A stretch of 64,000 nucleotides of DNA from Streptomyces sp. V3I7 (lineage in GTDB: Bacteria; Actinomycetota; Actinomycetes; Streptomycetales; Streptomycetaceae). The stretch covers positions 496,001 to 560,000 of the forward strand of contig NZ_JAUSZK010000001.1 of assembly GCF_030817495.1 (NCBI RefSeq). Direction: 5' to 3'. A program made the translations under genes and the position numbers. The notes under the pieces were generated by a model that saw only the letters and a program-made list of their open reading frames with translations, ran no database searches and had not been told where the DNA came from. Within the stretch, counting starts at the first letter, position 1. Every line of letters begins with the position of its first letter. Positions 1 through 8,523 of the stretch are shown here, piece by piece.

Positions 1-56
1 GCGACGACGAAGCCGGTGGCGAGGGAGGCGATGGCGAGCATGCTGCGCTTCTTCAT
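1..56 (-). CDS. N-terminus of a secreted protein (partial, runs off left edge)
   Basis: Only the first 18 codons are in the window. They read as a signal-peptide start: a Lys-Lys-Arg basic head followed by the hydrophobic run MLAIASLATGFVV. The mature protein lies outside the window, so no function can be given. The ATG at 54-56 is abutted directly by a hairpin (57-81). A second in-frame ATG five codons later could be the true start. Confidence 0.5.
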   Translation of the reverse strand, partial: MKKRSMLAIASLATGFVV

Positions 57-81
57 GCCCCGTTCAACTACGGAACGGGGC
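57..81 (-). promoter_or_regulatory. Hairpin touching the start codon of the secreted-protein gene
   Basis: A perfect 9-bp inverted repeat (GCCCCGTTC / GAACGGGGC, 7-nt loop) ends exactly one base before the ATG on the minus strand. The only purine-rich sequence that could serve as a ribosome-binding site lies inside the stem. It could be a translational control element or simply a GC-rich hairpin between genes. Confidence 0.4.
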
Positions 82-92
82 CAGGGTCACGC

Positions 93-133
93 GGATCGCG
101 CCGGGTTCCGCCGCGCGATCCGGTGCGCGATCC
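93..133 (-). terminator. Probable terminator of the SulP gene
   Basis: An imperfect stem just downstream of the SulP stop on the minus strand: GGATCGCG-CCGG (93-104) pairs with CCGG and CGCGATCC (120-133) with a 2-nt bulge. No U-tract follows, as is common in Streptomyces. The right arm lies within a tandem duplication of GCGCGATCCGG (113-123 and 125-135). Confidence 0.45.
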
Positions 134-143
134 GGCGCGGGCC

Positions 144-1745
144 TCAGTCGCCGGCCGTGAGCGCGCCGCTGAGCCGGTCGTGCAGCGCGGCGCTCCGCTG
201 GTTCAGGCCGGTGATCTCCACGGTCTTGCCGCGCTGGGCGTACTTGCTCTCGACGGTGTCCAGGACAGCGACGGAGGACGCGTCCCAGACATGGGCGGCG
301 GAGAGGTCGATCACGACCCGGTCGGGGTCGGTGGCGTACGCGAACCGGTCGACGAGGCCGTTGGCCGACGCGAAGAACAGCTGGCCTGCGACCCGGTAGA
401 CCACCGTGCTGCCGTCGGGGTCGGTGACGGCGGTGACCTCGGCGAGGTGGGCGACGCGCTTGGCGAACACGATGATCGCGGTGATCGAGCCGACGACCAC
501 TCCGACCGCGAGGTTGTGCGTCGCGACCACGCAGACGACCGTGACCACCATGACGGCGATCTCCCCGGCGGGCATCCGCTTGAGGGTGCTCGGTGCGATG
601 GAGCTCCAGTCGAAGGTCGTGAACGCCACCATCACCATCACGGCGACCAGCGCGGCCATGGGAATGGCGGAGACGACCGGCCCCAGCACGAGGCAGAGCA
701 CCAGCAGGAACACACCGGCGAGGAACGTGGACAGGCGCGTCCGGGCGCCGGCCACCTTCACGTTGATCATCGTCTGGCCGATCATCGCGCAGCCGCCCAT
801 GCCGCCGAAGAAGCCGGTGACGATGTTGGCGATGCCCTGGCCGATGGACTCACGGGTCTTGTCGGAGGAAGTGTCGGTGATGTCGTCGACGAGCTTGGCG
901 GTCAGCAGCGACTCCATCAGCCCGACCAGCGCCACGGCGAAGGCGTACGGCGCGATGGTGGTGAGGGTGTCCAGGGTGAACGGGACGTCGGGCAGACCCG
1001 GGACCGGCAGGGACGAGGGCAGTCCGCCCTTGTCGCCGACGGTCGGGACGGCGATGCCGGCCGCGACGGTGATCGCGGTGAGGGCGGCGATGGAGACCAG
1101 CGGGGCCGGGACGGCCTTCGTGATCTTCGGGAAGAACACCATGAGCGCCAGGCCGCCGACGATCAGCGGGTACACCGGCCAGGGCACGTTCCGCATCTCG
1201 GGCACCTGCGCCATGAAGATCAGCACCGCGAGCGCGTTGACGAAGCCGACCATGACCGAGCGCGGGACGAACCGCATCAGCTTCGCCACGCCCAGGGCGC
1301 CCAGGATCACCTGGAAGACACCGGCGAGGATGACCGCGGCGACGAGGTAGCCCAGGCCGTGCTCACGGTTGAGCGGCGCGATGACCAGGGCGGTGGCGCC
1401 CGCGGCCGCGGAGACCATGGCCCGGCGGCCGCCGACGACCGCGATCGTCACGGCGGTGGTGAAGGAGGTGAACAGGCCGACGGCGGGGTCCACCCCGGCG
1501 ATGACCGAGAAGGAGATCACCTCGGGGATGAGAGCGAGCGCGACCACCAGCCCGGCCAGCACCTCGGTACGCCAGACCTTCGGATCGGACAGCGAGCCGG
1601 GCCCCCGGCCACGCAGGGCCGCGAGCGGAGACGCGAGGAGAGCGGAGAGGGACAACGAAGCGGAAACCTGTCGTTCGGGCACACCGTTCGGGTGCGCCGG
1701 GAAGTGCGTGGGAGGAAGCGGGTGCCGAGTCGAGCCGATGCGCAC
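144..1745 (-). CDS. SulP-family anion transporter with STAS domain
   Basis: A 533-residue inner-membrane permease of the SulP (SLC26) family, which moves sulfate, bicarbonate or other anions. About a dozen hydrophobic segments begin at the LAGLVVALALIPEVISF region near residue 65, which is the family signature. The C-terminus (about 435-530) is a STAS domain with the VVIDLSAAHVWDASSV core. The GTG start at 1745 gives a long, poorly conserved N-terminus and has only a weak ribosome-binding site. An internal GTG at 1682 is an alternative. It stands alone, with no adjacent carbonic anhydrase or sulfate-assimilation gene, so the substrate is not fixed by context. Confidence 0.9.
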   Translation of the reverse strand: MRIGSTRHPLPPTHFPAHPNGVPERQVSASLSLSALLASPLAALRGRGPGSLSDPKVWRTEVLAGLVVALALIPEVISFSVIAGVDPAVGLFTSFTTAVTIAVVGGRRAMVSAAAGATALVIAPLNREHGLGYLVAAVILAGVFQVILGALGVAKLMRFVPRSVMVGFVNALAVLIFMAQVPEMRNVPWPVYPLIVGGLALMVFFPKITKAVPAPLVSIAALTAITVAAGIAVPTVGDKGGLPSSLPVPGLPDVPFTLDTLTTIAPYAFAVALVGLMESLLTAKLVDDITDTSSDKTRESIGQGIANIVTGFFGGMGGCAMIGQTMINVKVAGARTRLSTFLAGVFLLVLCLVLGPVVSAIPMAALVAVMVMVAFTTFDWSSIAPSTLKRMPAGEIAVMVVTVVCVVATHNLAVGVVVGSITAIIVFAKRVAHLAEVTAVTDPDGSTVVYRVAGQLFFASANGLVDRFAYATDPDRVVIDLSAAHVWDASSVAVLDTVESKYAQRGKTVEITGLNQRSAALHDRLSGALTAGD

Positions 1746-2050
1746 GGCCCCGTCGTCGCCGTGCGGCGGTACGGGGCCGGAAGCTTGTGGAGGAGAACGG
1801 GGCGACGGCGGTCGCGGGGCGACCGGGCTCCCGTTCCGGGGGCGGCATCGGCCCCGACTCGGCGGCGGGCGGCGTACGGTACGCCGCCCTTGCCTTCCAT
1901 AAATCTACCGCGCACGGAGTTGATCTCTTGCGCACGGAGCCGTCCCCGCGCTGACGAAGCGCAGCGCGAGCCCCTGCTGGAGCGTATCGGCGCCTACGAG
2001 CAGGCCGACCCCGAAGCCAAGTGATCCGGGACGGCTCCCAGGCCGGGCCC
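1746..2050. other. Intergenic region with palindrome and direct repeat
   Basis: No coding signal was seen. It holds a 23-bp palindrome at 1867-1889 (11-bp perfect arms GGGCGGCGTAC / GTACGCCGCCC around one base). The palindrome sits downstream of the ROK kinase on the minus strand, so it may act as that gene's terminator. It also holds an exact 10-bp direct repeat, GCGCACGGAG, at 1910-1919 and 1930-1939 (20-bp period), upstream of the SulP gene, a possible regulator-binding pair. Confidence 0.4.
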
Positions 2051-3004
2051 TCAGACCCCCACCGCCCTGGCGTCCGGCCTGCCCGCCAGTACGGCCGCCG
2101 CCGCGCCCACCAGGCCCGCGTCCGTGCCCATCTGGGCCGGGGCCACGGTCAGGTGCCGGACGAAGGAGAGGGTCGCGTAGGCCGTGAGGGCCTTGCGTAG
2201 CGGCGTGAAGAGCACGTCGCCCGCCTTGGCCACGCCCCCTCCGATCACCGCGATGTCGATCTCGACGAGGGTCGCGGTGGCCGCGATGCCCGCGGCGAGC
2301 GCCTGTGCCGCGCGCTCGAAGGAGGCCATGGCGACCGGGTCGCCGGCGCGGGCGGCGCCGGCCACCGCGGCGGCGGACGTGTCGCTGTCGGCGCCGGGGC
2401 GCCAGCCGTTCTCCAGAGCGCGCCGGGCGATGTTGGGGCCGCTGGCGAGGCGCTCCACGCAGCCGCGCGCACCGCACGGGCACGGGTCGCCGTCGAGGTC
2501 GACGCTCATGTGACCGATGTGCCCCGCGTTGCCGGTGGGGCCGGGGTGCAGTCGGCCGTCGAGGACGAGGCCGCCGCCGACGCCGGTCGAGACGACCATG
2601 CACAGAGCGTTGTCGTACCCGCGGGCCGCGCCCTGCCAGTGCTCGGCGGCGGTGATGGCCACCCCGTCCCCGATCAGCTTCACCGGAAGCCCGCCGACGG
2701 CGGAGCGCACCCGCTCGACCAGCGGGAAGTCACGCCAGCCCGGCACGTTCACCGGGCTCACCGTGCCCGCCGAGGCGTCCACCGGACCCGCGCTGCCGAT
2801 GCCGAGCGCGCTCGCGCTCCGCCACAGCGGCGACCCGGCGAGCTCGCCGAGCACCTCCGTCACGGCACCCAGGACGGTCTCGCCGTCCTGCCCTCCGGGC
2901 GTCGGGCGCTGCGCGCGCGCCTGGATCCGGCCGTGACCGTCCACGAGCGCTCCGGCGATCTTGGTGCCGCCGATGTCGAGCGCCGCCACGAGGTCGGTGT
3001 GCAT
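2051..3004 (-). CDS. ROK-family sugar kinase
   Basis: A 317-residue ROK protein, probably a glucokinase or related hexose kinase that phosphorylates a sugar with ATP in the cytosol. It has the N-terminal phosphate loop ALDIGGTKIAG (residues 8-18), the ROK signature GNAGHIGH (158-165), and the zinc-binding CPCGARGC motif (175-182). Because it has no N-terminal helix-turn-helix, it is a kinase and not a ROK repressor. It is transcribed divergently from a LacI-family regulator across a 221-bp gap containing a LacI-type operator, so it is a likely target of that regulator. Exact sugar specificity cannot be read from the sequence. Confidence 0.9.
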   Translation of the reverse strand: MHTDLVAALDIGGTKIAGALVDGHGRIQARAQRPTPGGQDGETVLGAVTEVLGELAGSPLWRSASALGIGSAGPVDASAGTVSPVNVPGWRDFPLVERVRSAVGGLPVKLIGDGVAITAAEHWQGAARGYDNALCMVVSTGVGGGLVLDGRLHPGPTGNAGHIGHMSVDLDGDPCPCGARGCVERLASGPNIARRALENGWRPGADSDTSAAAVAGAARAGDPVAMASFERAAQALAAGIAATATLVEIDIAVIGGGVAKAGDVLFTPLRKALTAYATLSFVRHLTVAPAQMGTDAGLVGAAAAVLAGRPDARAVGV

Positions 3005-3132
3005 CAGAGTCAGATCTCCCCGTCAACCATGAGAAAGCCTGGCGCGAACCAGGCAGGAACCAGACGAATCCGCAGGCCGGTCCCGCGGTGGGGGCGCGGG
3101 CCGACGAATGCGGTGGACAGTCTCTCCCGCTT

Positions 3133-3159
3133 CTGACAACGTTGTCCAGGTCCTATGCT
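3133..3159. promoter_or_regulatory. LacI-type operator overlapping a putative promoter
   Basis: A perfect 12-bp palindrome, GACAACGTTGTC, lies at 3135-3146. Its centre has the CG dyad typical of LacI/GalR operators. A -10-like TATGCT lies at 3154-3159 and reads toward the LacI gene. The spacing to CTGACA (3133-3138) is short at 15 bp. The position between the divergent kinase and regulator genes suggests autoregulation and joint control. Confidence 0.7.
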
Positions 3160-3225
3160 CGACGCCGACTCATAGGCATCCATGGACCGCAGCACCCCGT
3201 GGACGACAGGACAGGACACCGCATC

Positions 3226-4287
3226 GTGCCCGAGACCACCCGCCGCGCCGACCGCCTCGCACCCCGCGACTCCGGGACCCGCTACGGCAGCCGGCCGACG
3301 ATGAAGGACGTGGCGGCGCGCGCCGGGGTGGGGCTGAAGACGGTCTCCCGGGTGGTCAACGGCGAGCCGGGCGTCACCCCGGACACCGAGCGCCGGGTCC
3401 AGGAGGCCATCGCGGCGCTCGGCTTCCGCCGCAACGACAGCGCGCGGGTGCTGCGCAAGGGCCGCACCGCGAGCATCGGGCTGGTGCTTGAGGACCTCGC
3501 CGACCCGTTCTACGGGCCGCTGAGCCGCGCGGTGGAGGAGGTGGCCCGCGCGTACGGTGCCCTGCTGATCAACGGCTCCAGCGCGGAGGACCCGGAGCGC
3601 GAGCAGGAGCTGGCGCTGGCGTTGTGCGCCCGGCGCGTGGACGGGCTGGTGGTGATCCCGGCCGGGGACGACCACCGCTATCTGGAGCCGGAGATCAGGG
3701 CGGGCGTCGCGACCGTGTTCGTGGACCGGCCCGCAGGGAAGATCGACGCTGATGTCGTCCTGTCCGACAACTACGGCGGCGCCCGCGACGGCGTGGCCCA
3801 TCTGATCGCCCACGGCCACCGCCGGATCGGGTTCATCGGCGACATGCCCGGCATCCACACCGCTGCCGAGCGCCTTCGCGGCTACCGGGCGGCGATGGAC
3901 GACGCGGGGATAGCCCTCGAGGACGCGTGGATGTCGCTCGGGGCCACAGACCCGGAGCGGGTGCGCGAGGCTGCCGCCGAGATGCTCTCCGGCCCCTCCC
4001 CCGTCACCGCGATCTTCGCTGCCAACAACCGGGTGACCGTCACCGTGGTCCGGGTCCTCGCCGAGCGGACCCGGCCGGTCGCCCTGGTCGGCTTCGACGA
4101 CTTCGAGCTCGCGGATCTGCTGCGCCCGGGCGTCACGGTCGTCGCCCAGGACTCCGCCGCCCTCGGCCGCACCGCCGCCGAGCGCCTCTTCCGGCGGCTG
4201 GACGGCGCGCCCCTCGCCCCGGAGCGCATCGAGCTGCCCACCCGGCTCATCACCCGCGGCTCCGGCGAGCTGCCGCCGGCGGACTGA
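3226..4287 (+). CDS. LacI-family transcriptional regulator
   Basis: A 353-residue DNA-binding repressor. The N-terminal helix-turn-helix (residues 26-50, MKDVAARAGVGLKTVSRVVNG) is a textbook LacI head, followed by a periplasmic-binding-protein-like effector domain (LVLEDLADPFYGPL onward) that would bind a sugar. The GTG at 3226 was chosen because an AGGACA stretch precedes it and it leaves a normal short leader before the HTH; ATG 3301 is possible. A matching operator lies 80 bp upstream. The next gene starts 7 bp after its stop, suggesting co-transcription. The divergent ROK kinase points to sugar metabolism as its regulon. Confidence 0.92.
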   Translation: MPETTRRADRLAPRDSGTRYGSRPTMKDVAARAGVGLKTVSRVVNGEPGVTPDTERRVQEAIAALGFRRNDSARVLRKGRTASIGLVLEDLADPFYGPLSRAVEEVARAYGALLINGSSAEDPEREQELALALCARRVDGLVVIPAGDDHRYLEPEIRAGVATVFVDRPAGKIDADVVLSDNYGGARDGVAHLIAHGHRRIGFIGDMPGIHTAAERLRGYRAAMDDAGIALEDAWMSLGATDPERVREAAAEMLSGPSPVTAIFAANNRVTVTVVRVLAERTRPVALVGFDDFELADLLRPGVTVVAQDSAALGRTAAERLFRRLDGAPLAPERIELPTRLITRGSGELPPAD

Positions 4288-4294
4288 GCCGCGG

Positions 4295-5044
4295 GTGACC
4301 GGCCGCACGCTGGAGGAACTGGGCCTCGCCGAGGCGCCGCGCGACCATCCGCTGACCTATCCGGGCGCCTGGCCCGTGGACTCCGGGCTCCTCCACGGCG
4401 ACCGGATGCTGCCGCTCGACCGCCTCGTGCGCGAGGACCGCGTGCCCGTCCTCGCCGTCGGGTCCAACGCCTGCCCCGGCCAACTGCGGCACAAACTGGC
4501 CGAGTCCGGGATCACCTCGCCGATCCCGATGGTGAAGGCCCGGGTGACGGGCGTGGGTGTCGGAGTCTCGGCGCACATCAGCCGCATGGGGTACGTGTCG
4601 GCGTCGCCCTTCGAAGCACCGGGTGCGGTACGGGAGTTGTTCGTGACCTGGCTCGACGCGCGCCAACTGGCCGTCGTCGACGCGAGCGAGGGCGTACCGC
4701 TGCCCCACGGCCACTACGACCGCGCCTGGCTGCCCGCCCCCGGCGTACGGATCGAACTGGGCGACGGCAGTACGCTTCCCGGCGTCCACGCGTACGTGAA
4801 CCGGCACGGCGTCCTGCACGACGGCGTCGTCACCCCGCGCGAACACCTGGGCGAGCGGCCGCTCCTGGCTCAGCTTCCCGGCGAATTACCCTCTCTGAGA
4901 CGGCTGTTCGGCGGCACGCCGGAGGAGTTCTGCGCCCGGGCCCGCGCCGACGAGAAGCTGTGCGAGCGCGGCACGCGGCTGCTCGCGGACGAGGGGTGGG
5001 CGACGGCGTCCGGGCTCGAACGGTACGTGGCACCGGCGCCGTAG
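4295..5044 (+). CDS. Uncharacterised protein with gamma-glutamylcyclotransferase-like N-terminus
   Basis: A 249-residue soluble protein. The VLAVGSNACPGQLRHKL stretch near residue 50 resembles the YGSNL-type motif at the start of the GGCT fold, but I do not recognise the rest and cannot name a substrate. It starts with GTG 7 bp after the LacI regulator stop, so the two are probably one transcript. It converges on the aldolase-like gene with only 3 bp between stop codons. A GGCT-like function is an inference from one motif and should be treated as tentative. Confidence 0.7.
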   Translation: MTGRTLEELGLAEAPRDHPLTYPGAWPVDSGLLHGDRMLPLDRLVREDRVPVLAVGSNACPGQLRHKLAESGITSPIPMVKARVTGVGVGVSAHISRMGYVSASPFEAPGAVRELFVTWLDARQLAVVDASEGVPLPHGHYDRAWLPAPGVRIELGDGSTLPGVHAYVNRHGVLHDGVVTPREHLGERPLLAQLPGELPSLRRLFGGTPEEFCARARADEKLCERGTRLLADEGWATASGLERYVAPAP

Positions 5045-5047
5045 AGG

Positions 5048-6328
5048 TCACCGCCGCGGCGTGGCGAAGCCCTCCAGGTCGGCCCGGGTCATCCCCGTCG
5101 CACCGACCACCTCGTCGAGGTCGAGCGCCCCGCAGTCGAGCCCGCGCAGCAGATGGCCGCTGAGGGCCTTGGCGGTGGCGGGCTCGTCCATGACGTCGCC
5201 GCCGGCCCGGTCGGCGTACCGGGCGAGCCGCGTGGCGGCGTGCGCGAACCCCTCGCGGTAGAAGGCGAACACGGCCGCGTACCGGGTGGGCAGATGGCCC
5301 GGGTGCATGTCCCAGCCCTGGTAGTAGGCGCGGGCCAGCGCCCGTCGCGTGAGCCCGTAGTGCAGCCGCCACGCATCGTGGACCCGCTCGGTCGGCCCGA
5401 CCGGCAGGACGTTGGTTGAGCCGTCCGACAGCCGTACGCCCGTCCCCGCCGCGGCCACCTGCATGATCGCCTTGGCGTGGTCGGCGGCGGGGTGGTCGCT
5501 CGCCTGATGAGCGGCGGAGACGCCGAGGCAGGCGCTGTAGTCGAAGGTGCCGTAGTGCAGTCCGGTGGCACGGCCCTCGGCGGCCTGGATCATCCGGGCG
5601 ACCGTCGCGGTGCCGTCGGCGGCGAGGATCGCCTGGCTGGTCTCGATCTGGATCTCGAAGCCGATCCGGCCGGGCGCGAGGCCGTGCGCCTTCTCGAACG
5701 CCTCCAGGAGCCGTGCCATCGCGGTGACCTGCTCGGCGTACGTCACCTTGGGCAGCGTCAGCAAAAGCCCGTCGGGCAGCCCACCGGACTCCATCAGCCC
5801 GGTGAGGAAGACGTCGAGAGTGCGGATGCCCCGGTCGCGGACACCGGCCTCCAGGCACTTCATGCGGATGCCCATGTACGGGGCCGCCGTACCGTTCTCG
5901 TACGCCGCCGCTATCAGCCGGGCCGCGCGGGCCGCCGCCTCGTCCTCCTCGGCGTCGGGCCGGGAGCCGTAGCCGTCCTCGAAGTCGACGCGCAGGTCCT
6001 CCACCGGCTCCCGCTCCAGCTTGGCGCGGACGCGCGAGTACACGGGCTCGGCGAGGGCGTCGGGCAGCCCCAGCACGGCCGCGAACGAGGCGGCGTCCGG
6101 GGCGTGTTCGTCGAGTGCGGCCAGCGCCCGGTCGCCCCAGGTACGCAGGGTGTCGGCAGCGAAGGCATCTCCGGGGACGTACACCGTGTGAACGGGCTGG
6201 CGGCCACCCGGGTCCCCGGGGTAGCGGCGCTCCAGGTCGGCGTCGACCCGGGCGAGGAAGGCGCCGATCTCCTCGCCGACGGCGCCCGCGAGGGTCGTCG
6301 CCACCTTCTCCTGCCGTCCCTGAGCCAT
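5048..6328 (-). CDS. HpcH/HpaI aldolase-type protein (DUF6986)
   Basis: A 426-residue protein related to the HpcH/HpaI/citrate-lyase-beta TIM-barrel superfamily. Features include RVDFEDGYGSRPDAEEDE (acidic metal and substrate region, about 115-135), GFEIQIETSQAIL (about 225) and LHYGTFDYSACLGVS (about 260), which match the strand-end motifs of these Mg-dependent C-C lyases. The physiological reaction is not established. It is monocistronic, separated from etfA by a strong terminator. The ATG start is followed at once by a Lys/Glu-rich helix and the length is normal for the group. Confidence 0.8.
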   Translation of the reverse strand: MAQGRQEKVATTLAGAVGEEIGAFLARVDADLERRYPGDPGGRQPVHTVYVPGDAFAADTLRTWGDRALAALDEHAPDAASFAAVLGLPDALAEPVYSRVRAKLEREPVEDLRVDFEDGYGSRPDAEEDEAAARAARLIAAAYENGTAAPYMGIRMKCLEAGVRDRGIRTLDVFLTGLMESGGLPDGLLLTLPKVTYAEQVTAMARLLEAFEKAHGLAPGRIGFEIQIETSQAILAADGTATVARMIQAAEGRATGLHYGTFDYSACLGVSAAHQASDHPAADHAKAIMQVAAAGTGVRLSDGSTNVLPVGPTERVHDAWRLHYGLTRRALARAYYQGWDMHPGHLPTRYAAVFAFYREGFAHAATRLARYADRAGGDVMDEPATAKALSGHLLRGLDCGALDLDEVVGATGMTRADLEGFATPRR

Positions 6329-6451
6329 CCACGCCTCCGCGCTCCACGGTACGGAACCAGCGATCCGTGCGCGAAGTTATCCGGACGCCTTCTCGCTGGT
6401 CAACACCGCTTCGATGGCGCCGGGCCCGCCCCGCGCCCCCGGACAGCCCAA

Positions 6452-6483
6452 GGCCCCCGCGACCGGCGTGGGTCGCGGGGGCC
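6452..6483 (-). terminator. Terminator of the etfB-etfA operon
   Basis: A perfect 13-bp stem: GGCCCCCGCGACC (6452-6464) and GGTCGCGGGGGCC (6471-6483) with a 6-nt loop, 20 bp beyond the etfA stop. On the minus strand it is followed by TTGGGCTGT, a modest U-containing tail. Confidence 0.85.
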
Positions 6484-6502
6484 TCGTACAGCGTGGTGGG
6501 GA

Positions 6503-7465
6503 TCAGCCCTTGCGGGTCTTGATCTCCTCGGTGAGCTGGGGGACGACGTCGAACAGGTCGCCGACGACGCCGTAGTCGACCAGGTCGAAGATCGGGGCCT
6601 CGGCGTCCTTGTTGATCGCCACGATCGTCTTCGAGGTCTGCATACCGGCGCGGTGCTGGATGGCGCCGGAGATGCCGTTGGCGATGTACAGCTGCGGCGA
6701 GACCGACTTACCGGTCTGGCCGACCTGGTTGGTGTGCGGGTACCAGCCGGCGTCCACCGCGGCACGCGAGGCGCCGACGGCCGCGCCGAGCGAGTCGGCG
6801 AGGGCCTCGATGATGCCGAAGTTCTCGGCACCGTTGACGCCACGGCCACCGGAGACCACGATCGCGGCCTCGGTCAGCTCCGGGCGGCCCGTCGACTCAC
6901 GCGCCGTGCGGCCGGTGACCTTGGTGCCGGTCGCCTGGTCCGAGAAGGTGACGGACAGGGCCTCGACGGCGCCGGCGGCCGGGGCGGCCTCGACGGCGGC
7001 GCTGTTCGGCTTGACCGTGATGACCGGGGTGCCCTTGGAGACACGGGACTTGGTGGTGAAGGACGCGGCGAACACCGACTGGGTGGCCACCGGGCCCTCG
7101 TCGCCGGCCTCGAGGTCGACGGCGTCGGTGATGATGCCGGAGCCGATGCGCAGCGCCAGACGGGCGGCGATCTCCTTGCCCTCGGCGGAGGAGGGGACCA
7201 GCACGGCGGCCGGGGAGACGGCCTCGTACGCGGCCTGGAGGGCGTCCACCTTGGGGACGACCAGGTAGTCGGCGTACTCGGCGGCGTCGTGGGTGAGGAC
7301 GCGGGTCGCGCCGTGCTCGGCGAGCGTGGCGGCGGTGTCGGCGGCACCCTTGCCGAGCGCGACGGCGACCGGCTCGCCGACGCGGCGGGCCAGGGTCAGC
7401 AGCTCCAGGGTGGGCTTGCGGACGGCGCCGTCCACGTGGTCGACGTAGACGAGGACTTCAGCCAT
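6503..7465 (-). CDS. etfA: Electron transfer flavoprotein alpha subunit
   Basis: A 320-residue EtfA. The N-terminal half is the AMP/FAD-supporting fold ([13 protein letters not shown] start). The C-terminal FAD-binding domain is clear from [21 protein letters not shown] (about 205), [22 protein letters not shown], the [16 protein letters not shown] stretch and [21 protein letters not shown] near the end. With EtfB it forms the FAD heterodimer that takes electrons from acyl-CoA and other dehydrogenases to the quinone pool. An AGGAGAGC ribosome-binding site precedes the ATG. It lies 53 bp downstream of etfB in the same operon. Confidence 0.97.
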   Translation of the reverse strand: MAEVLVYVDHVDGAVRKPTLELLTLARRVGEPVAVALGKGAADTAATLAEHGATRVLTHDAAEYADYLVVPKVDALQAAYEAVSPAAVLVPSSAEGKEIAARLALRIGSGIITDAVDLEAGDEGPVATQSVFAASFTTKSRVSKGTPVITVKPNSAAVEAAPAAGAVEALSVTFSDQATGTKVTGRTARESTGRPELTEAAIVVSGGRGVNGAENFGIIEALADSLGAAVGASRAAVDAGWYPHTNQVGQTGKSVSPQLYIANGISGAIQHRAGMQTSKTIVAINKDAEAPIFDLVDYGVVGDLFDVVPQLTEEIKTRKG

Positions 7466-7518
7466 GGGAATGCTCTCCTGCGGGGATGAGTTGAGGGGCG
7501 GTCAGCGGCTGCGGGGCC

Positions 7519-8307
7519 TTAGATGAACTTCTGGCCCGCGAGGAACTCAGCGAGCTGCTTGCCGCCCTCGCCCTCGTCCTTGACGATCGTGCCGGCGGTG
7601 CGGGCCGGACGCTCGGCCGCGGCCTCGACCTTGGTCCAGGCACCCTCGAGGCCGACCTCTTCCGCCTCGATGTCCAGGTCGGACAGGTCCCAGGACTCCA
7701 CCGGCTTCTTCTTGGCGGCCATGATGCCCTTGAAGGACGGGTAACGCGCCTCGCCCGACTGGTCGGTGACGGACACGACGGCCGGGAGGGCGGCCTCGAG
7801 CTGCTCGGAGGCGGCGTCGCCGTCGCGGCGGCCCTTGACCGTGCCGTCCTCGACCGAGACCTCGGAGAGCAGGGTGACCTGCGGGACGCCCAGGCGCTCG
7901 GCGAGCAGGGCGGGGATCACACCGGCGGTGCCGTCGGTGGAGGCCATGCCGGAGATCACCAGGTCGAAGCCGGCCTTCTCGATGGCCTTGGCGAGCACCA
8001 GCGACGTGCCCATGACGTCCGTGCCGTGCAGGTCGTCGTCCTCGACGTGGATGGCCTTGTCCGCGCCCATGGACAGCGCCTTGCGCAGGGCGTCCTTGGC
8101 GTCCTCCGGACCCACCGTCAGAACGGTGACCTCGACGTCGTCGTCCGAGTTCTCGGAGATCTGCAGCGCCTGCTCGACCGCGTACTCGTCCAGCTCGGAG
8201 AGCAGGCCGTCCACGTCGTCGCGGTCGACGGTCAGGTCATCGGCGAAGTGCCGGTCGCCAGTGGCGTCGGGCACGTACTTCACGGTGACAACGATCCTCA
8301 AGCTCAC
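7519..8307 (-). CDS. etfB: Electron transfer flavoprotein beta subunit
   Basis: A 262-residue EtfB, partner of EtfA and binder of the structural AMP. It has VTVKYVPDATGDRHF at the N-terminus, LRKALSMGADKAIHV and FDLVISGMASTDGTAGVIPALLAERLG. The frame stays open upstream to 8370, but the GTG at 8307 is preferred because a GGAG lies 8 bp upstream and the encoded start then matches the family (SLRIVVTVKYVPD). It is first in the operon. Its leader holds an inverted repeat over a -10-like hexamer. Confidence 0.96.
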   Translation of the reverse strand: MSLRIVVTVKYVPDATGDRHFADDLTVDRDDVDGLLSELDEYAVEQALQISENSDDDVEVTVLTVGPEDAKDALRKALSMGADKAIHVEDDDLHGTDVMGTSLVLAKAIEKAGFDLVISGMASTDGTAGVIPALLAERLGVPQVTLLSEVSVEDGTVKGRRDGDAASEQLEAALPAVVSVTDQSGEARYPSFKGIMAAKKKPVESWDLSDLDIEAEEVGLEGAWTKVEAAAERPARTAGTIVKDEGEGGKQLAEFLAGQKFI

Positions 8308-8338
8308 GCCGGCTCTCCTACTGCATCGTCTTTTCTGG

Positions 8339-8427
8339 GCTGCCTCTTGCAGGCAGCATAGGCGCCTCAAGCGGCCGATCCCGGTCGGGGCGTCCGCACG
8401 CTCCGAACGAAATATTACTCGTCAGTA
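8339..8427 (-). promoter_or_regulatory. Possible promoter and operators of etfBA
   Basis: On the minus strand a TATGCT -10-like hexamer (8360-8355) overlaps a perfect 7-bp inverted repeat (GCTGCCT 8339-8345, AGGCAGC 8351-8357), an arrangement typical of a repressor site over the transcription start. Further upstream is a second palindrome, TACT-N4-AGTA (8416-8427), which resembles TetR-type boxes found ahead of acyl-CoA dehydrogenase genes (from memory). No good -35 was found. Confidence 0.4.
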
Positions 8428-8523
8428 CACCCAGTTCATCCCCGCTGAGCAAGCGCTTTGAACTGTGACCTTCGCAACGCAGCGTAACCGGAACCGGACG
8501 GCTTCGCAGGCCGGGGACGGAGA

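Noticed and set aside
123..2024. Long plus-strand open frame opposite the SulP gene
   Set aside because: Asp/His/Gly-rich shadow of the minus-strand permease.
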